Shown: positions 27,792 to 38,749 of the stretch, piece after piece
Position numbering within the stretch: the stretch's first letter is position 1
Layout of the letters: each line of letters begins with the position of its first letter
The notes under the pieces: model-generated
What the model saw: only the letters and a program-made list of their open reading frames with translations
Told to the model about the DNA's origin: nothing
Databases searched by the model: none
DNA from: Gammaproteobacteria bacterium
GTDB taxonomy: Bacteria; Pseudomonadota; Gammaproteobacteria; Steroidobacterales; Steroidobacteraceae
Assembly (NCBI GenBank): GCA_947455595.1
Contig: CANGOP010000014.1
Span: forward strand, 20,771 to 84,770
DNA: 64,000 bases
Reading direction: 5' to 3'
Made by a program: the position numbers and the translations under genes

Positions 27792-30005
27792 ATGACAGAC
27801 CCATCGAACTCCCCACGTCCGCCAAAAGCCGGACTTGGACTGCGACTTGCCCTCGTACTGCCCACGTTGGCACTCGCGGGCTTCATCTTCACGGGCTCCG
27901 CCGCCAACCGGCCGGCCACCGCGGAAACGGCAACGGCGACCGTCACCGCCGGTTCGACCGCGACCAAACCCGCAGCGCCCTTGCATGCCACCGACCGGCA
28001 TCGCAAAGTGGCACGGCTTGTGGCGGAAGTCGTGGAACGGTCCCACTATCGGCGCGCCATCCTGGACGAAAAACTCTCCTCGCAGGTCTACGACCGTTAT
28101 CTTGATTCGTTGGACGGATCGCACAGCTACTTTCTACAGTCCGACCTGAAGGAACTAGAGCCAATTCGCACTCATTTGGGTGAGGCCATCCGTACGGGTG
28201 CGGTGGAGCCGGCGTTCGTCATCTACCGACGACTTCTTGAGCGCAACCGCGCCGAGATTCAGGCGGCAATCGCCTCCCTCGACCATGAGCCCGACTTTAA
28301 GGTCGAGGAGTCCTACTCGTTTGATCGCACGAAGGCGCCTTGGCCGGCGGATGCCGCCGAGCAGGCGGACATTTGGCGCAAGCGTGTCAAGAACGACGCG
28401 CTCTCGCTGCTTCTCGCCAACAAGACCTGGGACGAGGCACGCGATGTCCTGAAAAAGCGTTATGAGCGATTGCTCAAGCGTGTCGATCAAGTGACCGCGG
28501 ATGACGTGTTCGAAAATTTCATGAACGCGTATCTGCACGTATACGACCCACATTCAAACTATCTCTCGCCGCACTCGAGCGAGGAATACAACATCGCGAT
28601 GAAGCTCTCGTACGTCGGTATCGGCGCATCGCTGCAGCTGATTGATGATTACGTGACCATCATGAACGTCATCCCCGGCGGCCCGGCGGCCATCAGCGGC
28701 CTCGTCAAGGTCAATGACCGCATCACGGGTGTGGCCCAAGGCAAGGCCGACTTCACCGACGTGGTGGGCTGGCGACTCGATGACGTGGTGCAACTGATCC
28801 GCGGCCCGGCGGGTACCGTCGTGCGCCTGCAGATTCTTCCAGCCGGTGCATCACCTGGATCGAAGGAACAAATCTACGAATTCACCCGCAACAAGATCAC
28901 TCTGGAAAGCCAAGCGTCCAAGAAGAAGATCGAGACCGTCACGGTCGACGGCACGTCTCACAAGGTCGGCATCATTGATGTGCCGAGCTTCTATCAGGAC
29001 TTTGACGCCAAAGTGAATGGCGATAAGGAATATCGCAGCACCACGCGCGATGTCGCGAAGCTCATCGATGAACTGAAAGCCGAGAAGGTTGAAGGCATCG
29101 TCATGGACTTACGCGGCAACGGCGGCGGGAACCTGAGCGAAGCGCAAGGCCTCGTCGGTCTCTTTATCAAGAAAGGACCGGTCGTCCAGTTACGCGAAAC
29201 CAGTGGCGAAATCGAAGTTCTCGAAGACCCTGAGTCGGGGCCCGTCTGGGAGGGCCCGATGGTGGTGCTCGTCGACCGCTCCAGTGCCTCGGCCTCTGAG
29301 ATTTTTTCAGCAGCAATTCAGGACTACGGTCGCGGGCTCATTCTCGGCCAGCAGACCTTCGGCAAAGGCACGGTCCAGAACCTGTACCCGCTTGACCGCT
29401 GGGCGCTCGGCCCGAATGCCGGGTATGGTGAACTGACGGTCACGATTGGGAAGTACTACCGTGTCAGTGGCGACAGTGTGCAGAACCGCGGCGTCATGCC
29501 GGAGATTCCGTTCCCGTCGCTGCTTTCCATTACCGACATGGGCGAGTCGACCCGTGACAGTGCCTTGCCGTGGGATCGCATCCGCCCCGTCGAATTCGCC
29601 GCCTCCCGTGCACTCGATAGCCTGGTGCCGCAACTCCTCAAGCAGCATAACGTGCGGATGGCCTCGGACCCGGATCTCAAGGAATTGTTGGCAGAAGCGG
29701 CCTCCGTTGAGGAATTGCGTAAAGAGAAGTCGATTTCACTCAATCTCGACGCGCGTCGGATTGAACGGGACCGACTGGACGCCGAACGCCTGAGTCGCAT
29801 CAATGCGCGTCGCTCAGCCCATGGGGAAGAGCCGCTCAAGACCTTGGAAGACTTAAAACCCGACGAGCAGCCGGACGCGAACCTGACGGAAGCGTCAAAA
29901 GTCGTCGTGGAACTCGTGCAGGCCTTGCAGACACCGGCGGTCACCACGGCGAGTGCGCCTCCGCGGGCGGCAGCGAAGACCGCTAAGCGCGCGACGAAGC
30001 ACTGA
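27792..30005 (+). CDS. prc: Carboxy-terminal (tail-specific) protease Prc/Tsp
   Basis: Periplasmic S41 protease of 737 residues that degrades proteins from their C-termini and trims envelope enzymes. An N-terminal hydrophobic segment (about 18-34) is followed by the N-terminal Tsp domain, a PDZ domain (about 255-350, YVGIGASLQLIDDYVTIMNV) and the catalytic domain with the Ser in SSASASEIFSAAIQDYGRG (near 500) and the Lys in QTFGKGTVQNLYPLDRW (Lys525). The C-terminal Tsp region and a basic tail follow. Length matches E. coli Prc. The 3' end is 4 nt from the convergent DUF1249 gene. Confidence 0.93.
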   Translation: MTDPSNSPRPPKAGLGLRLALVLPTLALAGFIFTGSAANRPATAETATATVTAGSTATKPAAPLHATDRHRKVARLVAEVVERSHYRRAILDEKLSSQVYDRYLDSLDGSHSYFLQSDLKELEPIRTHLGEAIRTGAVEPAFVIYRRLLERNRAEIQAAIASLDHEPDFKVEESYSFDRTKAPWPADAAEQADIWRKRVKNDALSLLLANKTWDEARDVLKKRYERLLKRVDQVTADDVFENFMNAYLHVYDPHSNYLSPHSSEEYNIAMKLSYVGIGASLQLIDDYVTIMNVIPGGPAAISGLVKVNDRITGVAQGKADFTDVVGWRLDDVVQLIRGPAGTVVRLQILPAGASPGSKEQIYEFTRNKITLESQASKKKIETVTVDGTSHKVGIIDVPSFYQDFDAKVNGDKEYRSTTRDVAKLIDELKAEKVEGIVMDLRGNGGGNLSEAQGLVGLFIKKGPVVQLRETSGEIEVLEDPESGPVWEGPMVVLVDRSSASASEIFSAAIQDYGRGLILGQQTFGKGTVQNLYPLDRWALGPNAGYGELTVTIGKYYRVSGDSVQNRGVMPEIPFPSLLSITDMGESTRDSALPWDRIRPVEFAASRALDSLVPQLLKQHNVRMASDPDLKELLAEAASVEELRKEKSISLNLDARRIERDRLDAERLSRINARRSAHGEEPLKTLEDLKPDEQPDANLTEASKVVVELVQALQTPAVTTASAPPRAAAKTAKRATKH

Positions 30006-30009
30006 TTCG

Positions 30010-30495
30010 TCAGACGGTCATCGCGGCTGCTGGTTCAAACCGGCAGCCGCGGTCGGCGCAGTATTCCAACCACTTGTTGAGCATCACATTGCGCGCCCAG
30101 CGCGGCGCTAACGTTTCGCCCAACACCGGTAAGGGCGGCGCAGGTGGGTTGTGCCGGGCGACCTGACGCACGTCCGACGCTTCCACGACCCGGGCATCGT
30201 GATACACACGGACCAGCAAGCTCGGCAACCCATCAGCGGCTTCCCCGAGGGCTCGCAGCGATAGACATAGCAATGTCGTATAGGGGCCGCGCTCCTCGAC
30301 GCGGTATTCCAACGTCAGCGCATCATCGATGCGCGCCGCAGCCTGCTCAGCCAAGCGATCGAGATCTCCACACAACCAGCCAAGACGGATGTAATTGCTC
30401 TCATAGAGGGTCATGAGGCTCACGAAACTGCCCGGGCTTGCTCGCCACGAGGTTTCACACCACTGATCAGGCGTCATCATGAAGCGATCATACAT
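30010..30495 (-). CDS. DUF1249 family protein (YqiB-like)
   Basis: Cytoplasmic protein of 161 residues of unknown function. FVSLMTLYESNYIRLGWLCG and LLVRVYHDARVVEASDV are typical of the YqiB family, which in many gammaproteobacteria sits near nudF and cpdA; neither is here. ATG codons at 30480 and 30477 are possible alternative starts. It follows ppsR on the same strand with a 9-nt gap, so both are probably one transcript. Confidence 0.8.
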   Translation of the reverse strand: MYDRFMMTPDQWCETSWRASPGSFVSLMTLYESNYIRLGWLCGDLDRLAEQAAARIDDALTLEYRVEERGPYTTLLCLSLRALGEAADGLPSLLVRVYHDARVVEASDVRQVARHNPPAPPLPVLGETLAPRWARNVMLNKWLEYCADRGCRFEPAAAMTV

Positions 30496-30504
30496 GGACC
30501 AAAG

Positions 30505-31347
30505 TTACGATGCCGCACGCCGACCAATACCCGCTTCATGCACCACGCGAGCGCCGATCTCCTCCACCGAGCAGTGAGTCGTATCGATATACGGAATGCC
30601 CATACGCTCGAACATCGCGCGAGCCGCCCGCACCTCAAACGCCACTTGAGCGGCAGATGAATAGCGGCTGTTCGGGCGCCGCTCATGGCGGATCTGCTGG
30701 AGCCGCTCCGGCTCGATCGTGAGCCCGTACAGCTTGGCGCGGACGGCGGCGAGCGCCGATGGCAATCGGCCCGACTCGAGATCTTCATCCGTAAGGGGAT
30801 AGTTGGCCGCATTGATGCCGTAGTGCAGCGCCAAATACAGACAAGTTGGCGTCTTGCCCGATCGTGAGACCCCCACCAACACGACATCCGCCCGACCGTA
30901 ATCGCGGGTCTGCGCACCGTCATCATTAGCCAATGCGAAATTCGTGGCATTGATACGGGCCGCATACCCTTCGGAGTTGGTCATACCGTGTGCTCGTCCA
31001 GCCGCATGGGAACTCTTGACCCCGAAGGCTGCCTCCAACTGGCCGATAAAGGCGTCAAAGAAATCCAAAAAGACCGCATTGGCTGCCTGAACTTCCACGC
31101 GCAGCGGGTCTTGGATCAACGTACTGAAGACAATCGCCAGCTCGCCGTCCGCCTCACTCGTCGCATTGATCCGCTCACGCGCTTCGACCGCCTTCTCAGG
31201 GGAGTCGATGAACGGCAAGGTGACCGTCCGTAGCGCCAGGCCCTCAAACTGCGTGAGCAGGCTATGGCCCATCGTCTCGGCCGTCACACCCGTCTGATCC
31301 GATATAAAGAATACGGTCCGGTTTGGCACGACAATCTCCAGGGTCAA
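30505..31347 (-). CDS. ppsR: Phosphoenolpyruvate synthase regulatory protein (kinase/pyrophosphorylase)
   Basis: Bifunctional regulator of 280 residues that inactivates PpsA by ADP-dependent phosphorylation and reactivates it by Pi-dependent dephosphorylation. The DUF299 features are present: N-terminus [20 protein letters not shown], the P-loop [16 protein letters not shown] near residues 157-172, and [20 protein letters not shown]. It is divergent from its target gene ppsA, the usual arrangement, so the pair controls gluconeogenic flux from pyruvate. Confidence 0.94.
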   Translation of the reverse strand: MTLEIVVPNRTVFFISDQTGVTAETMGHSLLTQFEGLALRTVTLPFIDSPEKAVEARERINATSEADGELAIVFSTLIQDPLRVEVQAANAVFLDFFDAFIGQLEAAFGVKSSHAAGRAHGMTNSEGYAARINATNFALANDDGAQTRDYGRADVVLVGVSRSGKTPTCLYLALHYGINAANYPLTDEDLESGRLPSALAAVRAKLYGLTIEPERLQQIRHERRPNSRYSSAAQVAFEVRAARAMFERMGIPYIDTTHCSVEEIGARVVHEAGIGRRAAS

Positions 31348-31456
31348 TTCGACGCAGTCTAGCGCTGCTCAACGGGGACGAGCAGAGGGTTCATGCGCCC
31401 CCCTTGTTGCATTGCAATATGCCAGAATAGCGAGACTCATTGAGCGAGGGTTGGCC
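31348..31456. promoter_or_regulatory. ppsR-ppsA divergent promoter region
   Basis: The 109 bases between the two divergent starts must hold both promoters. GAGGG at 31446-31450 is the ppsA ribosome-binding site. The stretch TTGTTGCATTGCAATATG contains the short palindrome GCATTGCAATATGC-like repeats, possibly a regulator site, but no promoter hexamers can be chosen with confidence. Confidence 0.4.
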
Positions 31457-33820
31457 ATGACCGAGTATCTCGTACCGTTCGAGCAGTTGCGGATGCATGA
31501 CGTCGAGCGCGTGGGCGGCAAGAACGCCTCCATCGGCGAGATGATCGGGCAACTCGCCGGCCTCGGTGTCCAGGTTCCGGGTGGCTTTGCGACCACGGCC
31601 GACGCCTTCCGGGAATTTTTGGCCCACGACGGTCTCGCGCAGCGCATCGAGGCCGCGCTCACCGATCTCAATGTCGATGATATCGACGCCCTGACTCGAG
31701 TCGGCGCATCGATTCGCGGCTGGATCATGGCAACTCCCTTCCCGGCTGCGCTCGAGGCGGCCGTTCTGAACGCCTGGACCGCCATGGGCGGCGAGCATAT
31801 TGCCGTGGCGGTGCGGTCTTCGGCGACGGCCGAGGATCTGCCGGAAGCCTCCTTCGCGGGTCAGCAAGAAACCTTCCTGAACGTGCGTGGACGGGATGCG
31901 CTCTTGCATTGCATGCGCGAAGTGTTTGCCTCGCTCTTCAATGATCGTGCCATCGCCTATCGCGTGCACCAGGGCTTTGCGCATTCACACGTCGCACTCT
32001 CAGTCGGCGTGCAGCACATGGTGCGCAGCGATCTGGGTTCCTCGGGCGTCCTGTTCACCCTGGATACCGACTCGGGCTTTCGGGACGTCGTGTTCGTGAC
32101 GGCCTCCTATGGCTTGGGTGAGACCGTCGTTCAAGGCGCAGTGAACCCGGACGAGTTCTACGTTTACAAGGGCGCTTTACGTGAAGGTCGACCGGCCATC
32201 GTGCGGCGCAACCTCGGCGGCAAGGCCATCAAAATGATTTACGCCTCCGGCGCCAGTGCCGGCAAGCGCGTGGAGACGGTCGAGGTGCCCGCGGCGGATC
32301 GCCGTCGTTTTGCCTTGACCGATGCGGACGTCGAGTCTCTCGCGCGGCAGGCGCTGCTGATTGAAGCGCACTACGGCTGCCCGATGGATATCGAATGGGG
32401 TAAAGACGGTGAAGACGGCCAGCTCTACATTCTCCAGGCTCGCCCAGAGACCGTGCAGAGTCGAACGAGTCGCACGATCCAGCGCTTCACCCTCAAGGGA
32501 CGCTCCAAGGTCTTGGTGGAGGGTCGTGCGATTGGCAGCCGTATCGGCGCAGGTCCCGCACGTCTGATCAAAGACGTCAGTGAGATGGGCCGGGTGCGCG
32601 CCGGCGATGTGCTCGTCGCAGACATGACGGATCCTGACTGGGAGCCCGTGATGAAGCGCGCCTCTGCGATCGTGACCAATCGGGGTGGCCGCACTTGCCA
32701 CGCCGCCATCATCGCCCGCGAACTGGGCATTCCAGCGGTCGTCGGTTGTGGAGATGCCACCGACCGCATCAGCGAAGGCGAGCCGGTCACGGTCTCTTGC
32801 GCCGAAGGCGATACCGGCTATGTGTACGCAGGCGCGCTCGATTACGACGAGAGCGCCGTCGAGCTAGACACGATGCCGAGCGCGCCGGTGCGCATCATGA
32901 TGAACGTCGGGAATCCAGATCGGGCCTTCGACTTCGCGCAACTCCCGAACCACGGTGTCGGCCTCGCGCGTCTTGAATTCATCATCAATCGCATGATCGG
33001 CGTGCACCCGCGGGCACTGCTGGAATTCGATTCGCTGCCCACCGCACTCAAAGAGACGATCTCGACGCACATCGCAGGCTACGACGGACCGATCGATTTC
33101 TTCGTCCGCAAACTTGCCGAAGGCATCTCGCAGATCGCGGCTGCGTTTCATCCGCAACCGGTCATCGTGCGGCTCTCAGACTTCAAGTCGAATGAGTACG
33201 CCAATCTCATCGGTGGCTCCTTATACGAGCCGCACGAAGAGAACCCCATGCTCGGCTTCCGCGGCGCGTCGCGCTACATCGACCCAACCTTCCGGCCGTG
33301 CTTTGAACTGGAGTGTCGCGCCTTGCGGCACGTCCGTGACGCGATGGGGCTGACCAACGTCCAGGTCATGGTGCCGTTTGTGCGCACGGTGGGCGAAGCA
33401 CAGTCTGTCACTGAACTTTTGGCAGCGAATGGCCTGACCCGCGGTCAGAATGGTCTCAAAGTCATCATGATGTGCGAACTACCGACCAATGCTCTGTTGG
33501 CGGATGACTACCTACAGTACTTTGATGGCATGTCGATCGGCTCAAATGACATGACCCAACTCGTCCTAGGCTTGGATCGCGACTCGGGGATCGTCGCCAA
33601 GCTCTTTGACGAGCGAGATCCGGCGGTGCGCAAGATGCTCTCCATGGCAATTCGCGCCTGCAAAGCATCCGGCAAATACATTGGGATTTGTGGGCAGGGC
33701 CCATCGGATCATCCGGATTTGGCACAGTGGTTGGTGGAGGAAGGCATCGACAGCCTTTCGCTCAATCCGGACACGGTCCTCGCCACCTGGATGTTGCTCG
33801 CTAAAGCGCCCGCAGCCTGA
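31457..33820 (+). CDS. ppsA: Phosphoenolpyruvate synthase
   Basis: Enzyme of 787 residues that converts pyruvate, ATP and water to PEP, AMP and phosphate for gluconeogenesis. The N-terminal ATP-grasp domain begins [20 protein letters not shown] and includes [20 protein letters not shown]. The swivel His is in [20 protein letters not shown] (about residue 415). The C-terminal TIM barrel has [20 protein letters not shown] and [20 protein letters not shown] with [19 protein letters not shown]. Start at 31457 is preceded by GAGGG; the frame start at 31412 has none. It is divergent from its regulator ppsR. Confidence 0.95.
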   Translation: MTEYLVPFEQLRMHDVERVGGKNASIGEMIGQLAGLGVQVPGGFATTADAFREFLAHDGLAQRIEAALTDLNVDDIDALTRVGASIRGWIMATPFPAALEAAVLNAWTAMGGEHIAVAVRSSATAEDLPEASFAGQQETFLNVRGRDALLHCMREVFASLFNDRAIAYRVHQGFAHSHVALSVGVQHMVRSDLGSSGVLFTLDTDSGFRDVVFVTASYGLGETVVQGAVNPDEFYVYKGALREGRPAIVRRNLGGKAIKMIYASGASAGKRVETVEVPAADRRRFALTDADVESLARQALLIEAHYGCPMDIEWGKDGEDGQLYILQARPETVQSRTSRTIQRFTLKGRSKVLVEGRAIGSRIGAGPARLIKDVSEMGRVRAGDVLVADMTDPDWEPVMKRASAIVTNRGGRTCHAAIIARELGIPAVVGCGDATDRISEGEPVTVSCAEGDTGYVYAGALDYDESAVELDTMPSAPVRIMMNVGNPDRAFDFAQLPNHGVGLARLEFIINRMIGVHPRALLEFDSLPTALKETISTHIAGYDGPIDFFVRKLAEGISQIAAAFHPQPVIVRLSDFKSNEYANLIGGSLYEPHEENPMLGFRGASRYIDPTFRPCFELECRALRHVRDAMGLTNVQVMVPFVRTVGEAQSVTELLAANGLTRGQNGLKVIMMCELPTNALLADDYLQYFDGMSIGSNDMTQLVLGLDRDSGIVAKLFDERDPAVRKMLSMAIRACKASGKYIGICGQGPSDHPDLAQWLVEEGIDSLSLNPDTVLATWMLLAKAPAA

Positions 33821-34201
33821 TCAGCCTAAATCGCTGCGAGCACGTTCCCAGTGCTCGCCATCGAATGGGATCGCCGTCAGGCTGCGCACCGAGCCCGGAT
33901 CCAGACAGCGTGCATGCACGCTGATCTGGTCGGGATGGGATCGCGGCACGTAAAACGACTTGATGCCGCAGTGCCGACAGAAGTAATGCTTGGCAGCGCA
34001 CGTGCCAAACCGGTACTCACTCAAATCGCCCGCTCCACTCAGCAAGTGGAAGCGAGCCGTCGGCACGATGAGATGCAAATAACCCGTCTGGCGACAGATT
34101 GAGCAATTGCATTCGAGGACTTCAATGTCGGCAGGCGCCTCGACGGTGAAGCGCACCCGTTGGCAGTGACAGCCGCCTGTATGCATGACCCAATCGCTCA
34201 C
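33821..34201 (-). CDS. GFA/CENP-V family zinc protein
   Basis: Protein of 126 residues of the glutathione-dependent formaldehyde-activating enzyme (Gfa-like) fold. Zinc ligands are visible as HTGGCHCQRVRF, CNCSICRQTGYLH and YFCRHCGIKSFYVPRSHPDQ, the classic pattern. The true substrate of most members is unknown. It starts one base after the convergent ppsA stop and overlaps the ArnT-like gene upstream by 4 nt. Confidence 0.88.
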   Translation of the reverse strand: MSDWVMHTGGCHCQRVRFTVEAPADIEVLECNCSICRQTGYLHLIVPTARFHLLSGAGDLSEYRFGTCAAKHYFCRHCGIKSFYVPRSHPDQISVHARCLDPGSVRSLTAIPFDGEHWERARSDLG

Positions 34202-35910
34202 GGCGACACCGAGCCTGCGGCGGGCATCGCGAGAATAGCGTAACGACGACCGCCCGGTCGTTCAACGACAGCCTCGATGGCAGCCCCCGGCAACTCGGCA
34301 GGTGGTCTCACAGCAGGGGAAACCACGGCCACCTGGTCGTGCCGATAGCCCAGTAGCGACAACCACTGCGCAGACTTCCACCGATAGCGATCTTGAACCA
34401 GCCACAGATAGCGTGCGTCTTCGCCGTGCGCGATGGCGCCGGGAAAGCCCGTGGGTAAATGTCCCAAATACAGTTCGGACATCGCGATCGTGGTTTCGTC
34501 GGGCTGCAGCAGCACGAGCGGATGGCCCGCTGCAGCCGCCTCAATCTCTGTCGCGGTGGTGTGCAGATTCACGAGCGGATTGAGACAGACCCACAGGGGC
34601 CCAGCGATCAGGGTGAGTGTGACGCACACGGAGAGCAAGCAATCGCGCAAAACCCGTTCCCGAGTGCCCCGTGAGCGCACCACGCGTTGTACCGCAACGC
34701 CAAGTCCGATGAGGGCGATCACGGCCATCAGGTCATGTGTCGCATCCCGCGTCGCGGGCGCCAAAGCCAGCACCAACGCCACCGCCCCGAGCAATAGCGC
34801 GAGAGTCGCCAACAGCCCACGCGTACAGGCCCACGCGAATCCTCGAGCAGGTTCGGCGAGCTTCGCGGACTCACCAAACTCAAGCCCGACCATGAGCGCA
34901 AAGCCCAGCATCGGCGGGCCGTAGTAGACGCCCCGCGCCGTCGCCGCACAGGACAGCAAGACCGTCGCCGGTACAATCGCGCCGTAAGCCAGCCGCCAGG
35001 CTGTTCCGGTTGCGCCAATGGTCAACACGGCATGCCGGCCCCGCACAAAGGCTGTCAGCGCCAACGCCGTCCACGGCAGCAGATACAGCGGCAGTTCAAG
35101 AAGATACTTACCCGGCGAGTTCAGATGCCCGGTGGCATAGGCATACGAACTCGGCGCATCAATCGCGACGGCGCGCCCGAGCGTGTTGTACCAGAAGAGA
35201 ATCTTGAGCCAGATCGCGCCATCGGGGCGGGCCAAGACCGCCAGCACCCACACACCGATCGCAAGCACCAGCACCGGCACCACGAGCCAAGGCTCCGGGC
35301 GCAGCAGTTCCCGCCAACGCCGCTCCAGCACCAACACGGTGAGATAGGCAAAGCCCGGCACCATCCATCCGGCCAATCCCTTGGCGAAGAACGCGATGAG
35401 CAATCCCAGCGCCAATACCCCATAGCCACGGCGCCGTGCCGCCACCGCTTCAGTGGTGAATGACGCGTACATACCGGCCAGCGAGACGGCAACGCCGGCA
35501 ACCAAAGGCGCATCGGTCGCCAACCAAATGTGCACGTCGTACAACTGCAGAGCGGTCACCGCCACGACTCCGGCGACCACACCGGCCATCAGGCCGGCCG
35601 CACGGCGCGCGATGAGCGCAAGCGCCACAGCCGTCAGTAACCCATAGAGCAGATTCGGCACGCGTGTCGCCGCTGGAGTGGGCCCTGCGACCGCCACCGC
35701 CACACCACTCAGCCAGTACAGCAAGGGGGGTTTCTCGGCAAAGGTCTCACCAGCGAGTTCCGGCAAGGCATGGTCCGCTTGGTGGGCCATTGCGACCGCC
35801 AGACTGCCCTCGCGCGGCTCATCGGGCGTGTAATAGACCCGCAAGAAGAGGCCAGTGACTAACACCGGCACGAGCATCAGCAACAGACGCTGCACCAACG
35901 ACCGGTTCAC
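34198..35910 (-). CDS. ArnT/PMT-like glycosyltransferase (GT-C fold)
   Basis: Polytopic inner-membrane transferase of 570 residues that uses a polyprenyl-phosphate sugar. The first periplasmic loop has the acidic motif [15 protein letters not shown] and the EKPP motif in [16 protein letters not shown], both characteristic of ArnT-like and PMT_2 enzymes. About eleven helices follow; the C-terminal 150 residues are periplasmic. ArnT adds aminoarabinose to lipid A, but none of the arn biosynthesis genes is nearby, so the sugar and acceptor are not known. It overlaps orn upstream and the GFA gene downstream by 4 nt each. Confidence 0.85.
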   Translation of the reverse strand: MNRSLVQRLLLMLVPVLVTGLFLRVYYTPDEPREGSLAVAMAHQADHALPELAGETFAEKPPLLYWLSGVAVAVAGPTPAATRVPNLLYGLLTAVALALIARRAAGLMAGVVAGVVAVTALQLYDVHIWLATDAPLVAGVAVSLAGMYASFTTEAVAARRRGYGVLALGLLIAFFAKGLAGWMVPGFAYLTVLVLERRWRELLRPEPWLVVPVLVLAIGVWVLAVLARPDGAIWLKILFWYNTLGRAVAIDAPSSYAYATGHLNSPGKYLLELPLYLLPWTALALTAFVRGRHAVLTIGATGTAWRLAYGAIVPATVLLSCAATARGVYYGPPMLGFALMVGLEFGESAKLAEPARGFAWACTRGLLATLALLLGAVALVLALAPATRDATHDLMAVIALIGLGVAVQRVVRSRGTRERVLRDCLLSVCVTLTLIAGPLWVCLNPLVNLHTTATEIEAAAAGHPLVLLQPDETTIAMSELYLGHLPTGFPGAIAHGEDARYLWLVQDRYRWKSAQWLSLLGYRHDQVAVVSPAVRPPAELPGAAIEAVVERPGGRRYAILAMPAAGSVSP

Positions 35911-36458
35911 GCGGGCAACTTCAGAAAATGCGTGCGGTAATGCGCCAACTCACGGATCGAGTCCCGCACATCATCCAGCGCCTGATGGCTGTTGCTCTTG
36001 ACGATTCCTGCGAAGACCTCCGGCGCCCAGCGCTTGGCCAGCTCCTTCAGGGTGCTGACATCCAAGTTGCGGTAATGGAAGTGGCGCTCCAGTCCCGGCA
36101 TATACCGGGATAGGAAGCGTCGATCCTGACAGATGCTGTTACCGCACATCGGCGAGGCGCCCGCCGGCACCCAGCGCGCCAGGAATGCTAGGGTCTCCCG
36201 CTCGGCGCCCGCTTCGTCTAGGCGACTTTCGCGCACCCGCGTGATGAGACCGCTCGCGCCGTGGGTGCGGGTATTCCACGCGTCCATCGCCGCAAGGGTC
36301 GCATCGGACTGGTGCACGGCAATCACCGGCCCTTCCGCAAGAATGTTGAGATCACGATCGGTGACGATCGTGGCGACTTCGAGAATCCGATCGGAATCCG
36401 GCAACAGGCCGGTCATTTCCAAATCGATCCATATCAGGTGTTCGGGTGAGGTGTTCAT
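35907..36458 (-). CDS. orn: Oligoribonuclease
   Basis: Essential 3'-5' exoribonuclease of 183 residues that degrades short RNAs and pGpG. All DEDDh motifs are visible: WIDLEMTGL (DxE), [19 protein letters not shown] with [14 protein letters not shown], and [15 protein letters not shown]. Length is typical. The next plus-strand gene is a second M48 protease, starting 62 nt away and divergent; orn next to rsgA and an M48 gene is a common gammaproteobacterial order. Confidence 0.95.
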   Translation of the reverse strand: MNTSPEHLIWIDLEMTGLLPDSDRILEVATIVTDRDLNILAEGPVIAVHQSDATLAAMDAWNTRTHGASGLITRVRESRLDEAGAERETLAFLARWVPAGASPMCGNSICQDRRFLSRYMPGLERHFHYRNLDVSTLKELAKRWAPEVFAGIVKSNSHQALDDVRDSIRELAHYRTHFLKLPA

Positions 36459-36520
36459 AGTTGGTTGCCGGTGATACTACCAGAGGCTACAGTGCCGGCA
36501 CCCTCACGACTGAAGCGTCC

Positions 36521-37765
36521 ATGCCCACCCTGACTCTCGCCTTTCTTGCCGCCCTGGTCCTCATGTTCGGCCTACGGCTGTGGCTCGCGGCCCGTCAAAT
36601 GCGCGCCGTACGGGCCCACCGGGAAGCTGTCCCAGCCCCCTTCGCCGATACCATCACAACGGTGGATCACCAGAAGGCCGCCGACTACACAGTGGCGCGC
36701 TTACGCGTCGGGCAGGTTGACCTCCTGGTTGACGCCGGGGTGCTGCTGGCCCTGACCGTAGGCGGCGGCCTCGCACTGTTGGACGCTTGGACGGGCGGGT
36801 GGGGCTTCGGCCCGATCGTGCACGGTACGCTCACCCTGCTCCTGCTGATGCTGGCAATGACCCTTATCGGCTTGCCGACGGATCTGTGGCGCACCTTCGG
36901 TGTCGAAGCCCACTATGGGTTCAATCGCACCACACCGGTGCTGTATATCACCGACACACTGCGCTCGTTGCTCGTGACCGTTTGCTTGGGCGGGCCGTTG
37001 TTGGCGCTGATTCTCTTCCTGATGCAGGTAAGCGGCACGCGCTGGTGGCTGTATGCATGGCTCGCTTGGACAGTGTTTGGCGTGTCGGTTGCGTTCTTTT
37101 ACCCACGCTTCATCGCACCTCTGTTCAATCAGTTCCGCCCGCTGGAGCGGGGTCCGTTGCTTGATGCGGTCGAACACGTGATGCAGCGTTGCGGCTATGC
37201 GGCCGATGGTGTCTCGGTGATGGACGGCTCGCGTCGCTCCAGTCACGGCAATGCCTACTTCACCGGCTTCGGCGCACACAAACGCATTGTGCTGTTCGAC
37301 ACGTTGATTGAACGACTGAACCCTGAAGAGGTGCAGGCGGTGCTTGCGCATGAACTGGGTCACTTCCGTCTGCGCCACATCCTGCGACGCCTCGTAATGG
37401 GATTTGCCAGCGCGTTTGTCGGCTTTGCCGCACTCGGCTATGCCGCCACCCGCCCGGAATGGTTCGCCGCGCTGGGCGTGCCCACCGCGACGGCGCACGC
37501 CATGCTCGCGTTGTTCGTGATGGTGGTTCCCGTTTTTCTCTTCCCACTGACGCCGCTGTCCGGTTGGCTATCACGTCGAGATGAATATGCGGCTGACCGC
37601 TATGCCGCTGCGCACGCGCACGCTAGTGACCTCGCGGCTGCGCTGGTGAAGCTGTATCGCGACAATGCTTCGACGCTGACGCCCGACCCGTGGTACTCCG
37701 CTTGGCACGACTCGCACCCGCCCGCGTTGGCACGGATTCACGCGCTATTGGGTCAAACCACGTGA
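36521..37765 (+). CDS. M48 family membrane peptidase (Ste24 type)
   Basis: Membrane zinc protease of 414 residues. The start at 36521 (MPTLTLAFLAALVLMFGL) leads directly into the first TM helix, unlike the frame start at 36461. The Ste24-type N-terminal domain has FGVEAHYGFNRTTPVLYITD, the zinc motif is VLAHELGHFRLRH and the third ligand Glu is in RRDEYAADRYAA. The gene overlaps rsgA by 4 nt and sits between orn and rsgA, so it may be transcribed with rsgA. It differs from the M48 gene at 24209 in length and in its flanking motifs. Confidence 0.89.
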   Translation: MPTLTLAFLAALVLMFGLRLWLAARQMRAVRAHREAVPAPFADTITTVDHQKAADYTVARLRVGQVDLLVDAGVLLALTVGGGLALLDAWTGGWGFGPIVHGTLTLLLLMLAMTLIGLPTDLWRTFGVEAHYGFNRTTPVLYITDTLRSLLVTVCLGGPLLALILFLMQVSGTRWWLYAWLAWTVFGVSVAFFYPRFIAPLFNQFRPLERGPLLDAVEHVMQRCGYAADGVSVMDGSRRSSHGNAYFTGFGAHKRIVLFDTLIERLNPEEVQAVLAHELGHFRLRHILRRLVMGFASAFVGFAALGYAATRPEWFAALGVPTATAHAMLALFVMVVPVFLFPLTPLSGWLSRRDEYAADRYAAAHAHASDLAAALVKLYRDNASTLTPDPWYSAWHDSHPPALARIHALLGQTT

Positions 37766-38712
37766 CGACGGCCGACACGGCGGCCATGCCGACGGGGCGT
37801 CGGGTGGGCCGTGTCGTGGCCAACCATGGCCGACATGTGGAGGTCCAAGATCTCGACGGTCGGCGAGTGCTCTGTCGCCTGCACGGCCGCAAACTGCTGG
37901 TGGTGTGTGGCGATGAAGTCGAATGGGCGCCTGAGGATGCGGAAGTGGGCCTCGTGCATGCCGTTCTGCCCCGACATCATGTCCTCGAGCGGCTTTCGAT
38001 GACCGGACGCGCAGAAACGATCGTCTCGAATCTGGATCGCATCGTTGCCGTGGCCGCAGCCAAGCCTTCTCCCGACTGGCAGGTCATTGATCGATACCTC
38101 GCCGGTGCTGAATGGGCTGGTCTATCAGCCGCAATCGCCTTCAACAAATGTGATCTGGGATTGAGTGCCGACGATGAGCGCCAACTGAACGACTACGCCG
38201 CGATCGGTTACCCGGTCGTTCGTGTCTCCACCCGCGCTGAACCCGGCGTTGCGGCACTAGCAACCGTCTTGGCCGATGTGACGTCCGTCTTGGTCGGACA
38301 GTCGGGCACCGGCAAATCCAGTTTGCTCAACGCCCTCATCCCGCACGCACGCGCGGTGACGCAGGAAATTTCGGCGGCCTCCGAAGAAGGACGGCACACA
38401 ACCACGCACGCTGCGATGCATGAGTTGCCGGGCAGTGGACGATTGATCGATTCTCCGGGTGTGCGTGACTACGCGCCACCCCTGCCCGTTCCAGCGGCTG
38501 TGGGTTCTGGCTTTCGAGAAATTCACCGCCTCGCAGCACACTGCAAGTTTCAGGATTGCCGTCATCTGACCGAACCGGGCTGCGCCGTCCGCACTGCCGC
38601 CGATGACGGAACTCTCTCATCCCGCCGGTATAGTAGTTATCGCCATCTCTACCAACTCGCGAAGGAGTTCGAAGAGCGCTTCCCAGCCCGCAGGCCACCG
38701 CGACTGCGCTAG
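37762..38712 (+). CDS. rsgA: Ribosome small-subunit-dependent GTPase A
   Basis: Circularly permuted GTPase of 316 residues that assists 30S subunit maturation. An OB-fold is followed by G4 FNKCDLG, G1 VGQSGTGKSSLLNALI and G3 IDSPGVRDY in the permuted order, with the switch region EEGRHTTTHA. The C-terminal zinc knuckle is HCKFQDCRHLTEPGC. The GTG at 37762 overlaps the M48 stop (GTGA); ATG at 37786 is an alternative. The longer frame from 37690 lies inside the M48 gene. Confidence 0.93.
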   Translation: MTTADTAAMPTGRRVGRVVANHGRHVEVQDLDGRRVLCRLHGRKLLVVCGDEVEWAPEDAEVGLVHAVLPRHHVLERLSMTGRAETIVSNLDRIVAVAAAKPSPDWQVIDRYLAGAEWAGLSAAIAFNKCDLGLSADDERQLNDYAAIGYPVVRVSTRAEPGVAALATVLADVTSVLVGQSGTGKSSLLNALIPHARAVTQEISAASEEGRHTTTHAAMHELPGSGRLIDSPGVRDYAPPLPVPAAVGSGFREIHRLAAHCKFQDCRHLTEPGCAVRTAADDGTLSSRRYSSYRHLYQLAKEFEERFPARRPPRLR

Positions 38713-38749
38713 CGCCTCGACGGAGCGGATTATCTGCTTAATGCTTGCC

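Noticed and set aside
36701..37498. 265-codon minus-strand frame
   Set aside because: Lies entirely opposite the M48 protease gene; Gln/His/Arg-rich composition typical of a shadow frame in GC-rich DNA.
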